From Microbulbifer celer (GTDB taxonomy: Bacteria > Pseudomonadota > Gammaproteobacteria > Pseudomonadales > Cellvibrionaceae), in assembly GCF_020991125.1 (NCBI RefSeq), contig NZ_CP087715.1, positions 4,255,501 through 4,319,500 of the forward strand: 64,000 nucleotides of DNA, in the 5' to 3' direction. Below the pieces are notes generated by a model. That model made no database searches, was not told where the DNA came from, and saw nothing but the letters and a program-made list of their open reading frames with translations. Made by a program: the position numbers and the translations under genes. Within the stretch, counting starts at the first letter, position 1. Every line of letters starts with the position of its first letter. This document shows positions 24,267 to 33,570 of the stretch, piece after piece.

Positions 24267-26893
24267 CACTGTTTCAGTACTTCTCTCTGTTCAAAGTTGG
24301 CGATGCCCTGGGAGAGCATACGGTTGACCGAGCCGCCGAGGCCGGCGAGGCCTTTCAGCTGCAGTTCCAGATAGATGCCTTCGTCGTACTCCAGGTCTTC
24401 CGGTTTGACCACGTCTGCGAGGTCGTTATCGAGTTCGCGCCGCCACACGACGCGCGCACGATAGCAGCAACTGTCATATTCGAGTCCCGCGAGGTACTCC
24501 AGTTCCCGGTCAAAGGTTAAATCGTAGTTGGCCCGGGCGAGTATGGACAAGCGGCTGCTCAGTGGCCAGGCCGTAGAGATATCCGCCTGCTTGACGGGGC
24601 CCCGGGTCAGGTTGCCGTCGTTATCAAACTCTTCGTCATCGCGCAGATAGCGGTAGCTGACGTTGAGCAGACGGAAGTCGGGGTCCAGGTAGCGCAGGGT
24701 GACGTTACCGCGGTCGATGGTGTGGTCGGTATCGTCATAGATCACTTCACTGCTGATACGAAGGCTGTCGCTAGGGCGGCTCTCCAGGCGCGCGGCGAAC
24801 TCCGAGCGGGGGACTTCCTCGATAAAGCCCTGCAGTTCGATGCGGCTGTTTTCGGAATAGAAGATCTGTCCGGCGCTGGCGGACAACAGGTCGCGCCCGC
24901 TGGTGGGATCAACAAAGCGGGTGGTTAGACCGAAAGCGGCGCGGTCGGCGTCATCAATACGGTCATTGCCGTTGAAGCGGCTGCTGCGGAACAGCTGGTC
25001 GTAGCTGAAGGTGAACAGCGAGGTGTCATACAGCAGATTGTTGCTCTTGCGATCAATCTGGCGGATATCGCTGACGTCGAGCAGGTCGGCCTGGTCGGCG
25101 TCGGTACTGGCGAGCAGGAACAGGCGTGGTTCCAGAGTCTGCACGTAGTCGTAATCAAACAGACGGCCATCGCGCTCGAAGTACAGGCCGCTGTCGATGG
25201 AAAGCTGTGCAGCGGAAGCCTCCGGGGTGTTCTGACTGGGGTCCGCAAGGAAGGCTTTGTCCACATCGTAGCCGAGGTAGATACCGGTCAGCTGCGGATT
25301 GAAGAAGCCCCACAGCCATTGCTTGTCCCAGCCGAAACCGTAGTCGATCCGGGTGCGATGGGCGTTGATAAAGTCTCGCGTACGTTCAGTAACGCTATCC
25401 GGGTCGTCTACATCGTCGATAAAGCGGATGGTCTGGGTGTCCGAGTGATCGAAGCTGGTGAGCTCGTGCTCCATCAGCAGTTGCCAGTCGCCCCATTTGT
25501 AGTTGCCATCGACATTGAGCCGCGGTAGCTGGCTGAAGGTATCGAAGCGGTCTTTGACCAGCTGCTGGTACTCCTGGGCGCGGATACTGGCGCGCCAGTG
25601 CTCACTGGTCAGGCTGCCCTCGACGGTCTGCTGCAGGCTGGTGAGTGCGCGCGAACTGACGTTCATCGGTACCTGCACGTTGGCGGTATCGAGATCGCGG
25701 AAATAGTCCGCATCGCTCACCTTGGTGTAATCAATTCTGGTCCGCCAGATACCGCCATTGCCACCCAGCTGGTTCAGGTTCACCAACCAGCGGTCTTTGC
25801 CCTTGGCGGGCAGTACCAGGTCTTCCGGAAACCCTTCATTGATCAGCCTGCGCGCGTCCTCGTCGTCGCCGCCCTTGTCGTTGGGCAGCCCCGCCAGGCG
25901 TGCTTCGGTACTGAACCAGGGGCTTAGATGGCGGCCTTCGAGCTCCAGCCCGGTGCCGCGGTACTGGATATAGCGCGGGGCGATGGTGGCATCCATCTGC
26001 GGGGCGATATTCAGGTAATAAGGAATAGCCACGTCGAAGCCGTTGTCGTCGTCGCGGCTGATACTCGGGAACAGGAACCCGGACATGCGATCACTGCCGA
26101 CGGGAAAACGCAGGTACGGGAAGTAGAATACCGGTACATCGGCGATTTCCAGGCGCACATTGCGCGCGGTGCCCTGGCGCTCCACATTGTCGATGCTGAT
26201 TTCGCCGCCGCTCATGCGCCAGAACTCGTTATCCGGCTCGCAGCGGGTGTAGGTGCCTTCGGTCAGAATCAGTTCCCCACTGGCCTGGCGGGAGGCGTGC
26301 CGGGCAGAACCGTGTACCGACTGTTCGTGTACAACGTAAGTGGCGTCCTCAATGGAGGCGGCCTTGCTGACTGTGTGCACCTCGGCGGATTTGCCCCGCA
26401 CCAGCAAGTTGGGTTCGCGCATCTCGATTGCGCCGGTCAGGTGGGCGGTGTTGTCGTTGCGGTTGATATCCACCTGATCCGCAAACAGCTGTCGGTAGCC
26501 CTGGGTGGCATGCACATTGCCGCGCAATTGTGCGGTGCCGTCTTCCAGCCACCTTGCGGAATCGGCGGTAGCCCGCATGGGCGCTTCTTCCGGCAACAGG
26601 TCGGCGTCCGGGTACAGCCTGGGCGGTTCGATATACACGCCACCACATACCGGTGGCACCAGCGCGTGCTCGGCAGGCGTCAGCTGGCTCCTGGGAAACC
26701 AGTCCAGATACAGGTAGGGGTTGTCTTGCGCGTCGGCAATGGTTGCGGCCCGGGGTCCGTCTGTGTTTTCTGTTCCTGCTTCCGCCACTACCCACAGGGG
26801 CTGCGCAGCCAGCAGGCCGAGGGCGAGAGAGCGGGGTCGAGATAAATGTCCTATGGCTAGCGCAAGGCGGCGCCAGCGGGAAGCTTCCAGCAT
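24266..26893 (-). CDS. lptD: LPS-assembly protein LptD
   Basis: An 875-residue outer-membrane protein that inserts LPS into the outer leaflet with LptE. After an N-terminal hydrophobic segment, an OstA-like jellyroll domain (about 105-230) carries the LPS path, and the rest is a 26-strand beta barrel with many alternating strands. Cysteines in the N-terminal part (VCGGVY and TRCEPD) and the adjacent pair SCCYRARV near the C-terminus fit the disulfide pattern needed for LptD maturation. First gene of the lptD-surA-pdxA-rsmA-apaH run, divergent from amgK. No clear Shine-Dalgarno before ATG 26893. Confidence 0.95.
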   Translation of the reverse strand: MLEASRWRRLALAIGHLSRPRSLALGLLAAQPLWVVAEAGTENTDGPRAATIADAQDNPYLYLDWFPRSQLTPAEHALVPPVCGGVYIEPPRLYPDADLLPEEAPMRATADSARWLEDGTAQLRGNVHATQGYRQLFADQVDINRNDNTAHLTGAIEMREPNLLVRGKSAEVHTVSKAASIEDATYVVHEQSVHGSARHASRQASGELILTEGTYTRCEPDNEFWRMSGGEISIDNVERQGTARNVRLEIADVPVFYFPYLRFPVGSDRMSGFLFPSISRDDDNGFDVAIPYYLNIAPQMDATIAPRYIQYRGTGLELEGRHLSPWFSTEARLAGLPNDKGGDDEDARRLINEGFPEDLVLPAKGKDRWLVNLNQLGGNGGIWRTRIDYTKVSDADYFRDLDTANVQVPMNVSSRALTSLQQTVEGSLTSEHWRASIRAQEYQQLVKDRFDTFSQLPRLNVDGNYKWGDWQLLMEHELTSFDHSDTQTIRFIDDVDDPDSVTERTRDFINAHRTRIDYGFGWDKQWLWGFFNPQLTGIYLGYDVDKAFLADPSQNTPEASAAQLSIDSGLYFERDGRLFDYDYVQTLEPRLFLLASTDADQADLLDVSDIRQIDRKSNNLLYDTSLFTFSYDQLFRSSRFNGNDRIDDADRAAFGLTTRFVDPTSGRDLLSASAGQIFYSENSRIELQGFIEEVPRSEFAARLESRPSDSLRISSEVIYDDTDHTIDRGNVTLRYLDPDFRLLNVSYRYLRDDEEFDNDGNLTRGPVKQADISTAWPLSSRLSILARANYDLTFDRELEYLAGLEYDSCCYRARVVWRRELDNDLADVVKPEDLEYDEGIYLELQLKGLAGLGGSVNRMLSQGIANFEQREVLKQ

Positions 26894-27299
26894 CGGGTGA
26901 TCGGTTCCGGCTATCTTTAGAGTCTGTTCCGTTGGCGAGGGAGGCGGCTGGCTCAGACTGACTAGAGCTGACTAGTCAGCCGCCTGGGCGCACACTTTTT
27001 CCTTCCTGTGTTGTCCGTATCACAATCTCAAAACTGAGGATGGCAACGTTTGGCGTGGAGGGCTGAGCGAGTGCACAAAATCAGCGGACGATTCTACTTG
27101 AATGGGATAAGGCATGGAAACACTAACCGGATGTGCAACAGGTGATCCCCGACGCGGTCACGGTTACAATGCGCAGTTTTTAAGCGATGCCGAAGGGCGA
27201 CGTAACCAATGGCGCAGGTCCGGGTCGCCCGGTGCCTGTTCGTGGCCAACAGTTCGTGGTCAATAAATAGTCATGGTCAAGAGACGCAGCAGGTGACGG
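26894..27299. other. Divergent promoter region, lptD and amgK
   Basis: This 406-base region separates lptD (minus) from amgK (plus). It contains a hairpin, GGCGGCTG (26943-26950) with CAGCCGCC (26977-26984), with an inner CTGACTAG/CTAGTCAG pairing, about 50 bases upstream of lptD. A TACAAT hexamer near 27166 on the plus strand could be the amgK -10, without a good -35. No gene is supported here. Confidence 0.45.
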
Positions 27300-28400
27300 A
27301 TGAGTGAATGTGTAACCGAGGGGCTGGACCAGCGCCGTGATGAATTGCGTGACTGGGCTGCCCGTGCGCTGGTCTCGGGGCACGACCAGTTGTCAGTGCC
27401 GCCGCTGCAGGAAACCCTGCACCTGCGTCCGCTATCTGGCGACGCGGGCTTCCGCCGCTATTTCCGCACCGATACCAGCCCCAGTCTGATCGCGGTGGAT
27501 TCACCACCTCAGCGCACCAATCCCAGCCGCTTTGTTGCCCTCGCGGACTACCTGCGTCGCAATGGCATCCACACACCGCTGGTGATTGCCGCGGATGTGG
27601 AGCGGGGATATATGCTGCTGGAAGATCTCGGTGACACCCAGCTGCTGCGGGAACTGGATGAGGACAGCGTTGCCGGCTTGTATGCCGAAGTCATGAACGA
27701 ATTGCTGTGCCTGCAGCAGATCAAGCGTGCAGAGGGGCTGTTTCCTCCCTACGATCGCGCACTGTTGCACATGGAAATGCGGCTGTTGCCGGAATGGCTT
27801 GTGGGCAAACTGCTACAACGCGACATCAGCGACGCAGAAGACCAGATGCTGGAGCGCACCTTCGCGCACCTGCTCGACAGCGCCAGCGCCCAGCCCCAGG
27901 TGCTGGTGCACCGGGATTACCACAGCCGCAACCTGATGCTGCGCGACGGCGAGAGCCCCGGTGTGGTGGACTTCCAGGACGCGGTCTGGGGCCCCGTCAC
28001 TTACGACCTCGCCTCCCTGTTGCGTGACTGTTATATCCGCTGGCCGCGAGAGCAGGTGGAAAACTGGGCCCTGACCTACCGCGCCATCGCCACCGACGCC
28101 GGCGTGATTCCGGAAGTGTCGGCAGAGACCTTCCTGCGCTGGTTCGACTGGATGGGGCTACAGCGCCACTTCAAGGTGTTGGGCCTGTTCCCGCGACTCT
28201 ACCTGCGCGACGGCAAACATGGCTATCTGCCCGACCTGCCACTGGTAATCCGCTACACCGTCGAAGTGTGCGAGCGCTATCCTGAACTCAGCCCTTTCGC
28301 CGACTGGTTTCGCGGTGAGATCCTGCCATTGCTCGAACAGCAGGACTGGTACCGCGACTACCGCACCGCCGGCGAGCGACAAGCCGTCACCACCGAATAA
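27300..28400 (+). CDS. amgK: N-acetylmuramate/N-acetylglucosamine anomeric kinase
   Basis: A 366-residue aminoglycoside-phosphotransferase-fold kinase. Brenner's motif is LVHRDYHSRNLML near residue 203, with the metal Asp in VVDFQDAVWGP. In Pseudomonas, AmgK phosphorylates MurNAc at C1 for the MurU step of peptidoglycan sugar recycling. The position divergent from lptD and upstream of murU is the same as in pseudomonads, which supports this over a drug-modifying role. ATG 27300 has AGGTGACGG before it. Confidence 0.92.
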   Translation: MSECVTEGLDQRRDELRDWAARALVSGHDQLSVPPLQETLHLRPLSGDAGFRRYFRTDTSPSLIAVDSPPQRTNPSRFVALADYLRRNGIHTPLVIAADVERGYMLLEDLGDTQLLRELDEDSVAGLYAEVMNELLCLQQIKRAEGLFPPYDRALLHMEMRLLPEWLVGKLLQRDISDAEDQMLERTFAHLLDSASAQPQVLVHRDYHSRNLMLRDGESPGVVDFQDAVWGPVTYDLASLLRDCYIRWPREQVENWALTYRAIATDAGVIPEVSAETFLRWFDWMGLQRHFKVLGLFPRLYLRDGKHGYLPDLPLVIRYTVEVCERYPELSPFADWFRGEILPLLEQQDWYRDYRTAGERQAVTTE

Positions 28401-28427
28401 ACCGCCTCCTCAGACAGCGACCTCACC

Positions 28428-29150
28428 ATGACCTCAGAAAACCGACAGGCCCCCGCCGCCATGTTGCTCGCCGCCGGTTTCGGCAAGCGTATGCGGCCCC
28501 TCACCGACCGCCTCCCCAAACCGTTGATCCCGGTACTGGGCAAACCGCTGATCGAATACACCCTCGAACGCCTCGCCGCCGCTGGTATCCAGCGCGTCGT
28601 CATCAACCTCGCCTACCGCGGCGACCAGATCCGCGACCACCTCGGCAACGGTAACCGCTGGGGCATACAGATCCAGTACTCGGAAGAAAACGAGCCCCTG
28701 GAAACCGCCGGCGGCATCACCAGAGCACTGCCGCTGTTGGGCGACGGGCCTTTCTTGGTCGTGAACGGCGACGTCTGGTGCGATTTCGACTTCAAGCACT
28801 GGCTCGAAAACCCGTTACCGGAAGCTTGTCCGGGGCGCCTGTTGATGGTCCCCAATCCGCCGCACAATCCCGAGGGAGATTTTGGTATAGATGGGGGAAG
28901 AGAGGACGATACCGAACGTGGCCTCTTGTCCGGCACCGCCAAACCGCGCTTTACCTATGCCGGTATCAGCTGGCTGAGACCGGAAATCCTCACCACTTAT
29001 CCACATGCGCGGGACTGCTACGGCCTGGGCGAGGTTTTTACCCACAATGAGGATCTTATGCAGGCGGAGGTTTATCGCGGCGATTGGTGTGACGTGGGAA
29101 CGCCGGAGCGGTTGAGCAAGTTGGAGGAACGCCTGCGCAGTGATGTGTAA
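28428..29150 (+). CDS. murU: N-acetylmuramate alpha-1-phosphate uridylyltransferase
   Basis: A 240-residue sugar-1-phosphate nucleotidyltransferase. The N-terminal loop LLAAGFGKRMRPLTDRLPKP carries the UTP-binding Gly/Arg and the catalytic Lys; VVNGDVW holds the metal-binding Asp. It converts MurNAc-1-P to UDP-MurNAc, bypassing MurA, and so confers intrinsic fosfomycin tolerance where the pathway exists. It follows amgK by 27 bases, forming the recycling operon. Confidence 0.92.
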   Translation: MTSENRQAPAAMLLAAGFGKRMRPLTDRLPKPLIPVLGKPLIEYTLERLAAAGIQRVVINLAYRGDQIRDHLGNGNRWGIQIQYSEENEPLETAGGITRALPLLGDGPFLVVNGDVWCDFDFKHWLENPLPEACPGRLLMVPNPPHNPEGDFGIDGGREDDTERGLLSGTAKPRFTYAGISWLRPEILTTYPHARDCYGLGEVFTHNEDLMQAEVYRGDWCDVGTPERLSKLEERLRSDV

Positions 29151-29202
29151 CCAGCTAAAACCTGTCAGCTGACGAAGTAAAGAACTACAAATTGAAGGCT
29201 GG

Positions 29203-29308
29203 GTGCTGGGTGGCGCTTTTCAGGATCGTCGCAAACAGGATGTTTGCGCCGAAGCGCCCAGGGATGGGTTCACAGCGCTCCTGAAAAGCGCCACCCAGTG
29301 CCCGGCCG
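29203..29308 (-). repeat. Intergenic palindromic element, copy A
   Basis: The outer arms 29206-29225 and 29279-29298 are perfectly complementary over 20 bases. Within them lie an inner stem CGCAAAC/GTTTGCG (29230-29236 with 29242-29248) with loop AGGAT, and the conserved core, on the minus strand GTGAACCCATCCCTGGG. Read on the minus strand the order is outer arm, core, inner hairpin, outer arm, as in copies B, C and D. It lies between murU and rpe. It is the most diverged of the four copies. Confidence 0.75.
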
Positions 29309-29380
29309 CCACTGAGGGCCATTAAAAACGAGAACCCTTGGGGCGACCTAACTCTAAACAGAAGAGATTGAGACGAGAAC

Positions 29381-30049
29381 ATGCCAGACTACAAAATTGC
29401 ACCTTCCATTCTTTCCGCCAACTTCGCCCGCCTGGGGGAAGAGGTGGACAATGTCCTCGCCGCGGGCGCCGACTGGGTGCACTTCGATGTGATGGACAAT
29501 CACTACGTCCCCAACCTCACCATTGGCCCCATGGTGTGCAAAGCCCTGCGCAAACACGGCGTCGAAGCGCCCATCGACGTGCACCTGATGGTCGAGCCTG
29601 TCGACGACATGATCCGCATGTTTGCCGACGCCGGTGCCAGCTACATCACCTTCCACCCGGAAGCCAGCAAACACGTCGACCGCTCCCTGCAACTGATCCA
29701 ATCCCTGGGATGCAAGGCAGGCCTTGTGTTCAACCCCGCCACCGGACTGGACACCGCCAAGTATGTACTCGACAAGCTCGACATGATCCTGCTGATGTCG
29801 GTCAACCCCGGCTTCGGCGGGCAGAAATTCATTCCCGCCACCCTGGATAAACTCAAACAAGCGCGCAAACTGATCGACGATAGTGGGCGGGATATCCGCC
29901 TGGAAATCGACGGCGGCGTAACCCGGGATAATATCCAGGAAATCGCCAAAGCCGGCGCCGACAGCTTTGTTGCCGGCTCAGCGATTTTCAATGCAGATGA
30001 TTACGCGGAAGTGATCAGCGCCATGCGTTCTGAGCTCGCACAGGCATAG
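29381..30049 (+). CDS. rpe: Ribulose-phosphate 3-epimerase
   Basis: A 222-residue TIM-barrel enzyme interconverting ribulose 5-phosphate and xylulose 5-phosphate in the pentose phosphate pathway. Motifs [35 protein letters not shown] and LEIDGGV provide the metal and phosphate ligands, with the two catalytic Asp residues. Length agrees with E. coli Rpe (225). It is flanked on both sides by palindromic elements A and B. Confidence 0.95.
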   Translation: MPDYKIAPSILSANFARLGEEVDNVLAAGADWVHFDVMDNHYVPNLTIGPMVCKALRKHGVEAPIDVHLMVEPVDDMIRMFADAGASYITFHPEASKHVDRSLQLIQSLGCKAGLVFNPATGLDTAKYVLDKLDMILLMSVNPGFGGQKFIPATLDKLKQARKLIDDSGRDIRLEIDGGVTRDNIQEIAKAGADSFVAGSAIFNADDYAEVISAMRSELAQA

Positions 30050-30068
30050 CGGTTTAAGCTCGCTTAGA

Positions 30069-30187
30069 GGCGGTACCGCTACCGGGAACAGCCTTGCCAG
30101 ACACGCCGTGAACCCATCCATGGGGGCTCTTCTAAAACGTCCCTGTTTTAGAAGGTCTGGCAAGGCTGTTCCCGGTAGCGGCACCTT
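30069..30187 (+). repeat. Intergenic palindromic element, copy B (type copy)
   Basis: Arms 30072-30102 and 30155-30185 pair over 31 bases with one mismatch. Between them are the core CGTGAACCCATCCATGGGG (from 30107) and a perfect ten-pair inner stem, CTTCTAAAAC (30129-30138) with GTTTTAGAAG (30145-30154), loop GTCCCT. The ends read GCTACCGGG and CCCGGTAGC. It sits between rpe and the convergent ptsP end. The core and inner loop are shared with copies A, C and D; the outer stem sequence is not. Confidence 0.85.
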
Positions 30188-30245
30188 CGCGTTGGGCCGC
30201 AGTGGTTCAATTCAGTAAGGGTTATATTATTAGTAAGCTGGAAAC

Positions 30246-32525
30246 CTACCCCCCCAAACTCGTCTCCGCCGGCTGGGGCTGCACCAGCCCACTGATCCCC
30301 AGATCCTGCAGATACCCGTGCAGCTTCTCTTCAATCTGCTCCGGACTCTCCATTTTCAGCACCTGCTGTAACAATCGATCCAGATCCGACTTGTTCACTG
30401 CTCGCAACGCGGCCTTTACCCGTGGCAGGTTGGTGGCGTTCATGGACAGGACGTCGTAACCCATTGCGACCAAGAGCAGCGCCCCGGCAGGGTCGCCCGC
30501 CAGTTCCCCGCAAATCCCCACCTTGGTGCTGGTTTCATGGCCGGCGGTAACCACCTGTAACAGTGCCTGTAACACCGCCGGGTGGAAGCCGTGGTAGATG
30601 CCGGCCACGCGGCTGTTGTTGCGATCCACCGCCAGCAGGTACTGGGTGAGGTCGTTGCTGCCGACGGACATGAAGTCTACCCGTGCGGCGAGTTCGCGGG
30701 CCTGGTACACGGCGGAGGGTACCTCGATCATGATGCCGAGCGGCGGGCGCTGGATTTTGTAGCCTTCGTCCACCAGTTCGTCGTAGGCGCGGTCCACCAG
30801 GCGGCGGGCGGCTTCCAGTTCGCCGACGCCGCTGATCATGGGCAGCATGATGCGCAGGTTGTCGAGGCCGAGGCTGGCTTTCATCATCGCGCGCACCTGG
30901 CCGAGGAAGATTTCCGGGTGGTCGAGGGTGACGCGGATGCCGCGCCAGCCGAGGAAGGGGTTGGTTTCCTCAATGGGGAAGTAGCTCAGGGCTTTATCGC
31001 CGCCGATATCCAGGGTGCGCATGGTGACCGGGCGGGGGGCAAAGGCCTGGAGTTGCTCGCGGTAGATTTCCCGCTGTTCTTCTTCCGAGGGGAAGCGGTC
31101 CCGCAGCAGGAAGGGGACTTCGGTGCGGTAGAGGCCGACACCTTCGGCGCCGCGCTCGAGGGAACGCACGACGTCTGCCATCAACCCGGTATTGACCCAC
31201 AATCTTACCCGGTGGCCATCGGCGGTTTCACAGGGGAGCTTCGCCAGGTGGTCGAGGTTGCGCGCCAGTTCGCGCTCTTCTTCGGCGATGTCTTCAAAGC
31301 GACGTTTGAGCTCGGCGCTGGGATGGATGTGCAGCTCGCCGCGGTAGCCGTCCAGTACCAGATCGACACCGTCGATCTGCTCCCAGGGCAGTTCCTGGGC
31401 ACCCATTACTGCGGGCACACCCATGGCGCGGGCGATGATGGCAACGTGGCTGTTGGCGGAACCTTTGATGGAGATGATGCCGGCGAGTCTTTCTCGGGGC
31501 ACTTCTGCCAGTACTGCGGCGGTGAGCTCTTCGCCCACGAGGATGGTGTTATCGGGGTAGTCGCGCTGACTCTGTTCCTGCTGGCGCAGGTGCATCAGGA
31601 CCCGGGCGCCCAGGTCGCGTACGTCGGCGGCGCGGTCGCGGAAGTAGGAGTCGGACATGGCCTCGAAACGCCGCACATGCTCCAGCATGACTTCGGCCCA
31701 GGCGCGGGCGGCAGTGAGTTGCTGGCGGATGCGCTCGCACACTTCGACGGCGATGGAGTTGTCGTCGAGCATGCTGATGTAGGCATCGAACAGTGCGCGC
31801 TCTTCCTTGTTCAGGTTGTCTTTGAGGCGCTCTCCCACATCGCGGATTTCTTCGCGCGCGGCGGCCAGCGCATGCTGGAACAGCGCCAGTTCCGCATCCA
31901 CATCCATGCTGCAGGCAAAGGGGACAGTAGCGAGATTGGCCGGAGGCGCAACGATATGCGCGCGGCCGATGGCGACGCCGGGGGAGGCGGCAAGGCCGAT
32001 GAATTTGGCTTCGTTGCGCTGCTGGCCGATATTGACCAGGGCACCGGTGGCTTCGGCGTGAGCGATGACGCCTGCCAGCTGGGCGGCAAGGGTGACCAGG
32101 AATGCCTCTTCCCCTTCATCGAAACGGCGGCGCTCGGTCTGCTGTACCACGAGTACGCCGAGCACATTGCGGTGATGGATAATGGGGGTGCCGAGAAAGG
32201 CGGAAAACTGCTCTTCGCCAGTGGTGGGGAAGTACTGGAACGCGGGGTGTGCCTCCGCCTGCTCCAGGTTGATGGGCTCTTCGCGGGTGACCACATTACC
32301 CACCAGGCCTTCGCCCGGGGCCATGTGCACCTGACCTACCGCGTCCTGGTTCAGGCCCTGGGTGGCCATGAGCACATAGTTACCCGATTGTTTGTCGAGC
32401 AGATACACCGAGCATACTTTGGTGTTCATCACCGCCTGTACCCGGCGGACGATGATATCCAGCACCGAGGGCAGGTCCCTGGCGGCGTTGACTTCCTGAA
32501 CGATACTGCGCAGTGATCCGAGCAA
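30246..32525 (-). CDS. ptsP: Phosphoenolpyruvate-protein phosphotransferase of the nitrogen PTS
   Basis: A 759-residue EI-Ntr, first enzyme of the regulatory PTS-Ntr chain (PtsP, NPr, EIIA-Ntr). An N-terminal GAF domain (about 1-160) precedes the EI part: the phosphorylated His lies in IKGSANSHVAIIA near residue 355, and the PEP-binding barrel has GVGLYRTEV and GSNDLTQYLLAVDR. The start is TTG 32525, with GAGGAAG seven bases upstream, and the sequence LGSLRSIVQEVNAA matches the family N-terminus. rppH lies upstream as in other gammaproteobacteria. Confidence 0.95.
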   Translation of the reverse strand: MLGSLRSIVQEVNAARDLPSVLDIIVRRVQAVMNTKVCSVYLLDKQSGNYVLMATQGLNQDAVGQVHMAPGEGLVGNVVTREEPINLEQAEAHPAFQYFPTTGEEQFSAFLGTPIIHHRNVLGVLVVQQTERRRFDEGEEAFLVTLAAQLAGVIAHAEATGALVNIGQQRNEAKFIGLAASPGVAIGRAHIVAPPANLATVPFACSMDVDAELALFQHALAAAREEIRDVGERLKDNLNKEERALFDAYISMLDDNSIAVEVCERIRQQLTAARAWAEVMLEHVRRFEAMSDSYFRDRAADVRDLGARVLMHLRQQEQSQRDYPDNTILVGEELTAAVLAEVPRERLAGIISIKGSANSHVAIIARAMGVPAVMGAQELPWEQIDGVDLVLDGYRGELHIHPSAELKRRFEDIAEEERELARNLDHLAKLPCETADGHRVRLWVNTGLMADVVRSLERGAEGVGLYRTEVPFLLRDRFPSEEEQREIYREQLQAFAPRPVTMRTLDIGGDKALSYFPIEETNPFLGWRGIRVTLDHPEIFLGQVRAMMKASLGLDNLRIMLPMISGVGELEAARRLVDRAYDELVDEGYKIQRPPLGIMIEVPSAVYQARELAARVDFMSVGSNDLTQYLLAVDRNNSRVAGIYHGFHPAVLQALLQVVTAGHETSTKVGICGELAGDPAGALLLVAMGYDVLSMNATNLPRVKAALRAVNKSDLDRLLQQVLKMESPEQIEEKLHGYLQDLGISGLVQPQPAETSLGG

Positions 32526-32553
32526 TCTGGCTTCCTCGCCGAATATTTTCTAT

Positions 32554-32611
32554 CGCGGCTCTGTTGCGCTTGTTCGCGCCTGCTGGTGCAGACAAGAACA
32601 AGTGAGCCGCG
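32554..32611. other. Nested hairpin between rppH and ptsP
   Basis: CGCGGCTC (32554-32561) pairs with GAGCCGCG (32604-32611), and inside it CTTGTTC pairs with GAACAAG. The 13 bases CGCGGCTATGGTG at 32608-32620 are identical to 57687-57699, just outside palindromic copy D, so this may be a decayed relative or share a flank motif. Confidence 0.35.
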
Positions 32612-32677
32612 GCTATGGTGCTGCTGGCTATTCAGGAACGGCCCCTGTGCTCGCAGCCGGAGCCGCACGGGTGGCGG

Positions 32678-33364
32678 TCAGCTGTCGCGCTTGTGCCAGC
32701 GTCTTTCCAATTGTATTTGTGTCGGCGCCAGCTCGGTGAGCGCACGCCGGTAGACCTCTCGCTTGAAGGTCACCACTTTGGTCAGCGGGTGCCAGTAACT
32801 TACCCAGCGCCAGTGATCAAATTCCGGTTTGTAGCCGTTATCGAAGCCGATGTTGCTTTCATCGGCTTCGAGCTGCAACAGAAACCACTTTTGCTTCTGT
32901 CCGATACACAGGGGTTCCGAGCGCTTGCGAACCAGTCTGCGGGGCAACCGGTAACGGAGCCAGCCGCGGGTGCTTGCGAGGAGCTTGACCTGGCTGCGAG
33001 TGAGCCCGACCTCTTCGTAGAGCTCGCGGTACAATGCCTGTTCCGGGGATTCGCCGGGATTAATTCCACCCTGGGGAAATTGCCACGCGTCCTTACCGCC
33101 TACCCTGCGCGCCCAGAGCGCCTGGCCGCGCGCATTCAGTACAATGATACCCACATTGGGGCGAAAGCCCTCACTGTCGATATTGCTGCTGTTACCCGAA
33201 TGATTGTTGCCAGCTTTGTCCGCACCCCGCGGGTGGGAGTTCCTGCTCTCTGCAGATTTTTCCTGACGCGCGGAGTGTTTGGCAGGTCTGCGGCGGTTTT
33301 TACGCCCGGCGGGTGATTGCTTGCCGTCGCCCAAAATGCCGTCCTCAAATTCTATCTGGTGCAT
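32678..33364 (-). CDS. rppH: RNA pyrophosphohydrolase with N-terminal extension
   Basis: A Nudix hydrolase that removes pyrophosphate from 5' ends of mRNAs to trigger decay. From [10 protein letters not shown] onward it follows RppH closely: [18 protein letters not shown], the Nudix box REVYxEVGL-type REL(Y)EEVGL, and [13 protein letters not shown]. In most members the protein starts just before this block. Here no ATG, GTG or TTG lies near it; the first in-frame ATG is 33364, adding about 65 polar, basic residues. The family form would need a non-standard ATC start. The gene end and function are secure, the start is not. Confidence 0.85.
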   Translation of the reverse strand: MHQIEFEDGILGDGKQSPAGRKNRRRPAKHSARQEKSAESRNSHPRGADKAGNNHSGNSSNIDSEGFRPNVGIIVLNARGQALWARRVGGKDAWQFPQGGINPGESPEQALYRELYEEVGLTRSQVKLLASTRGWLRYRLPRRLVRKRSEPLCIGQKQKWFLLQLEADESNIGFDNGYKPEFDHWRWVSYWHPLTKVVTFKREVYRRALTELAPTQIQLERRWHKRDS

Positions 33365-33570
33365 TGTTGCACCGGTTGTCCAGCATTGTTCCACAGCCAC
33401 CGGTTTACGGCAATTCAGTGACACTGGTCGATGCCAGCGGCGCGTCGTCGGGGTAAAATCTCCCGCCGGGGGCATTCTCATGGGATGGCCGGGGTGAGGA
33501 CGGCGAAAAATGGGCCAAACAGATCACCTCCGCGACAGCCTTGCCCTATATTCAATACAAGGAGATTTTT

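Noticed and set aside
30582-32516. A 644-codon open frame on the plus strand across ptsP
   Set aside because: It is antisense to a complete, well-conserved PtsP; its translation is rich in Gly, Val, His and Gln with no family motif, as expected for the mirror of a GC-rich gene.
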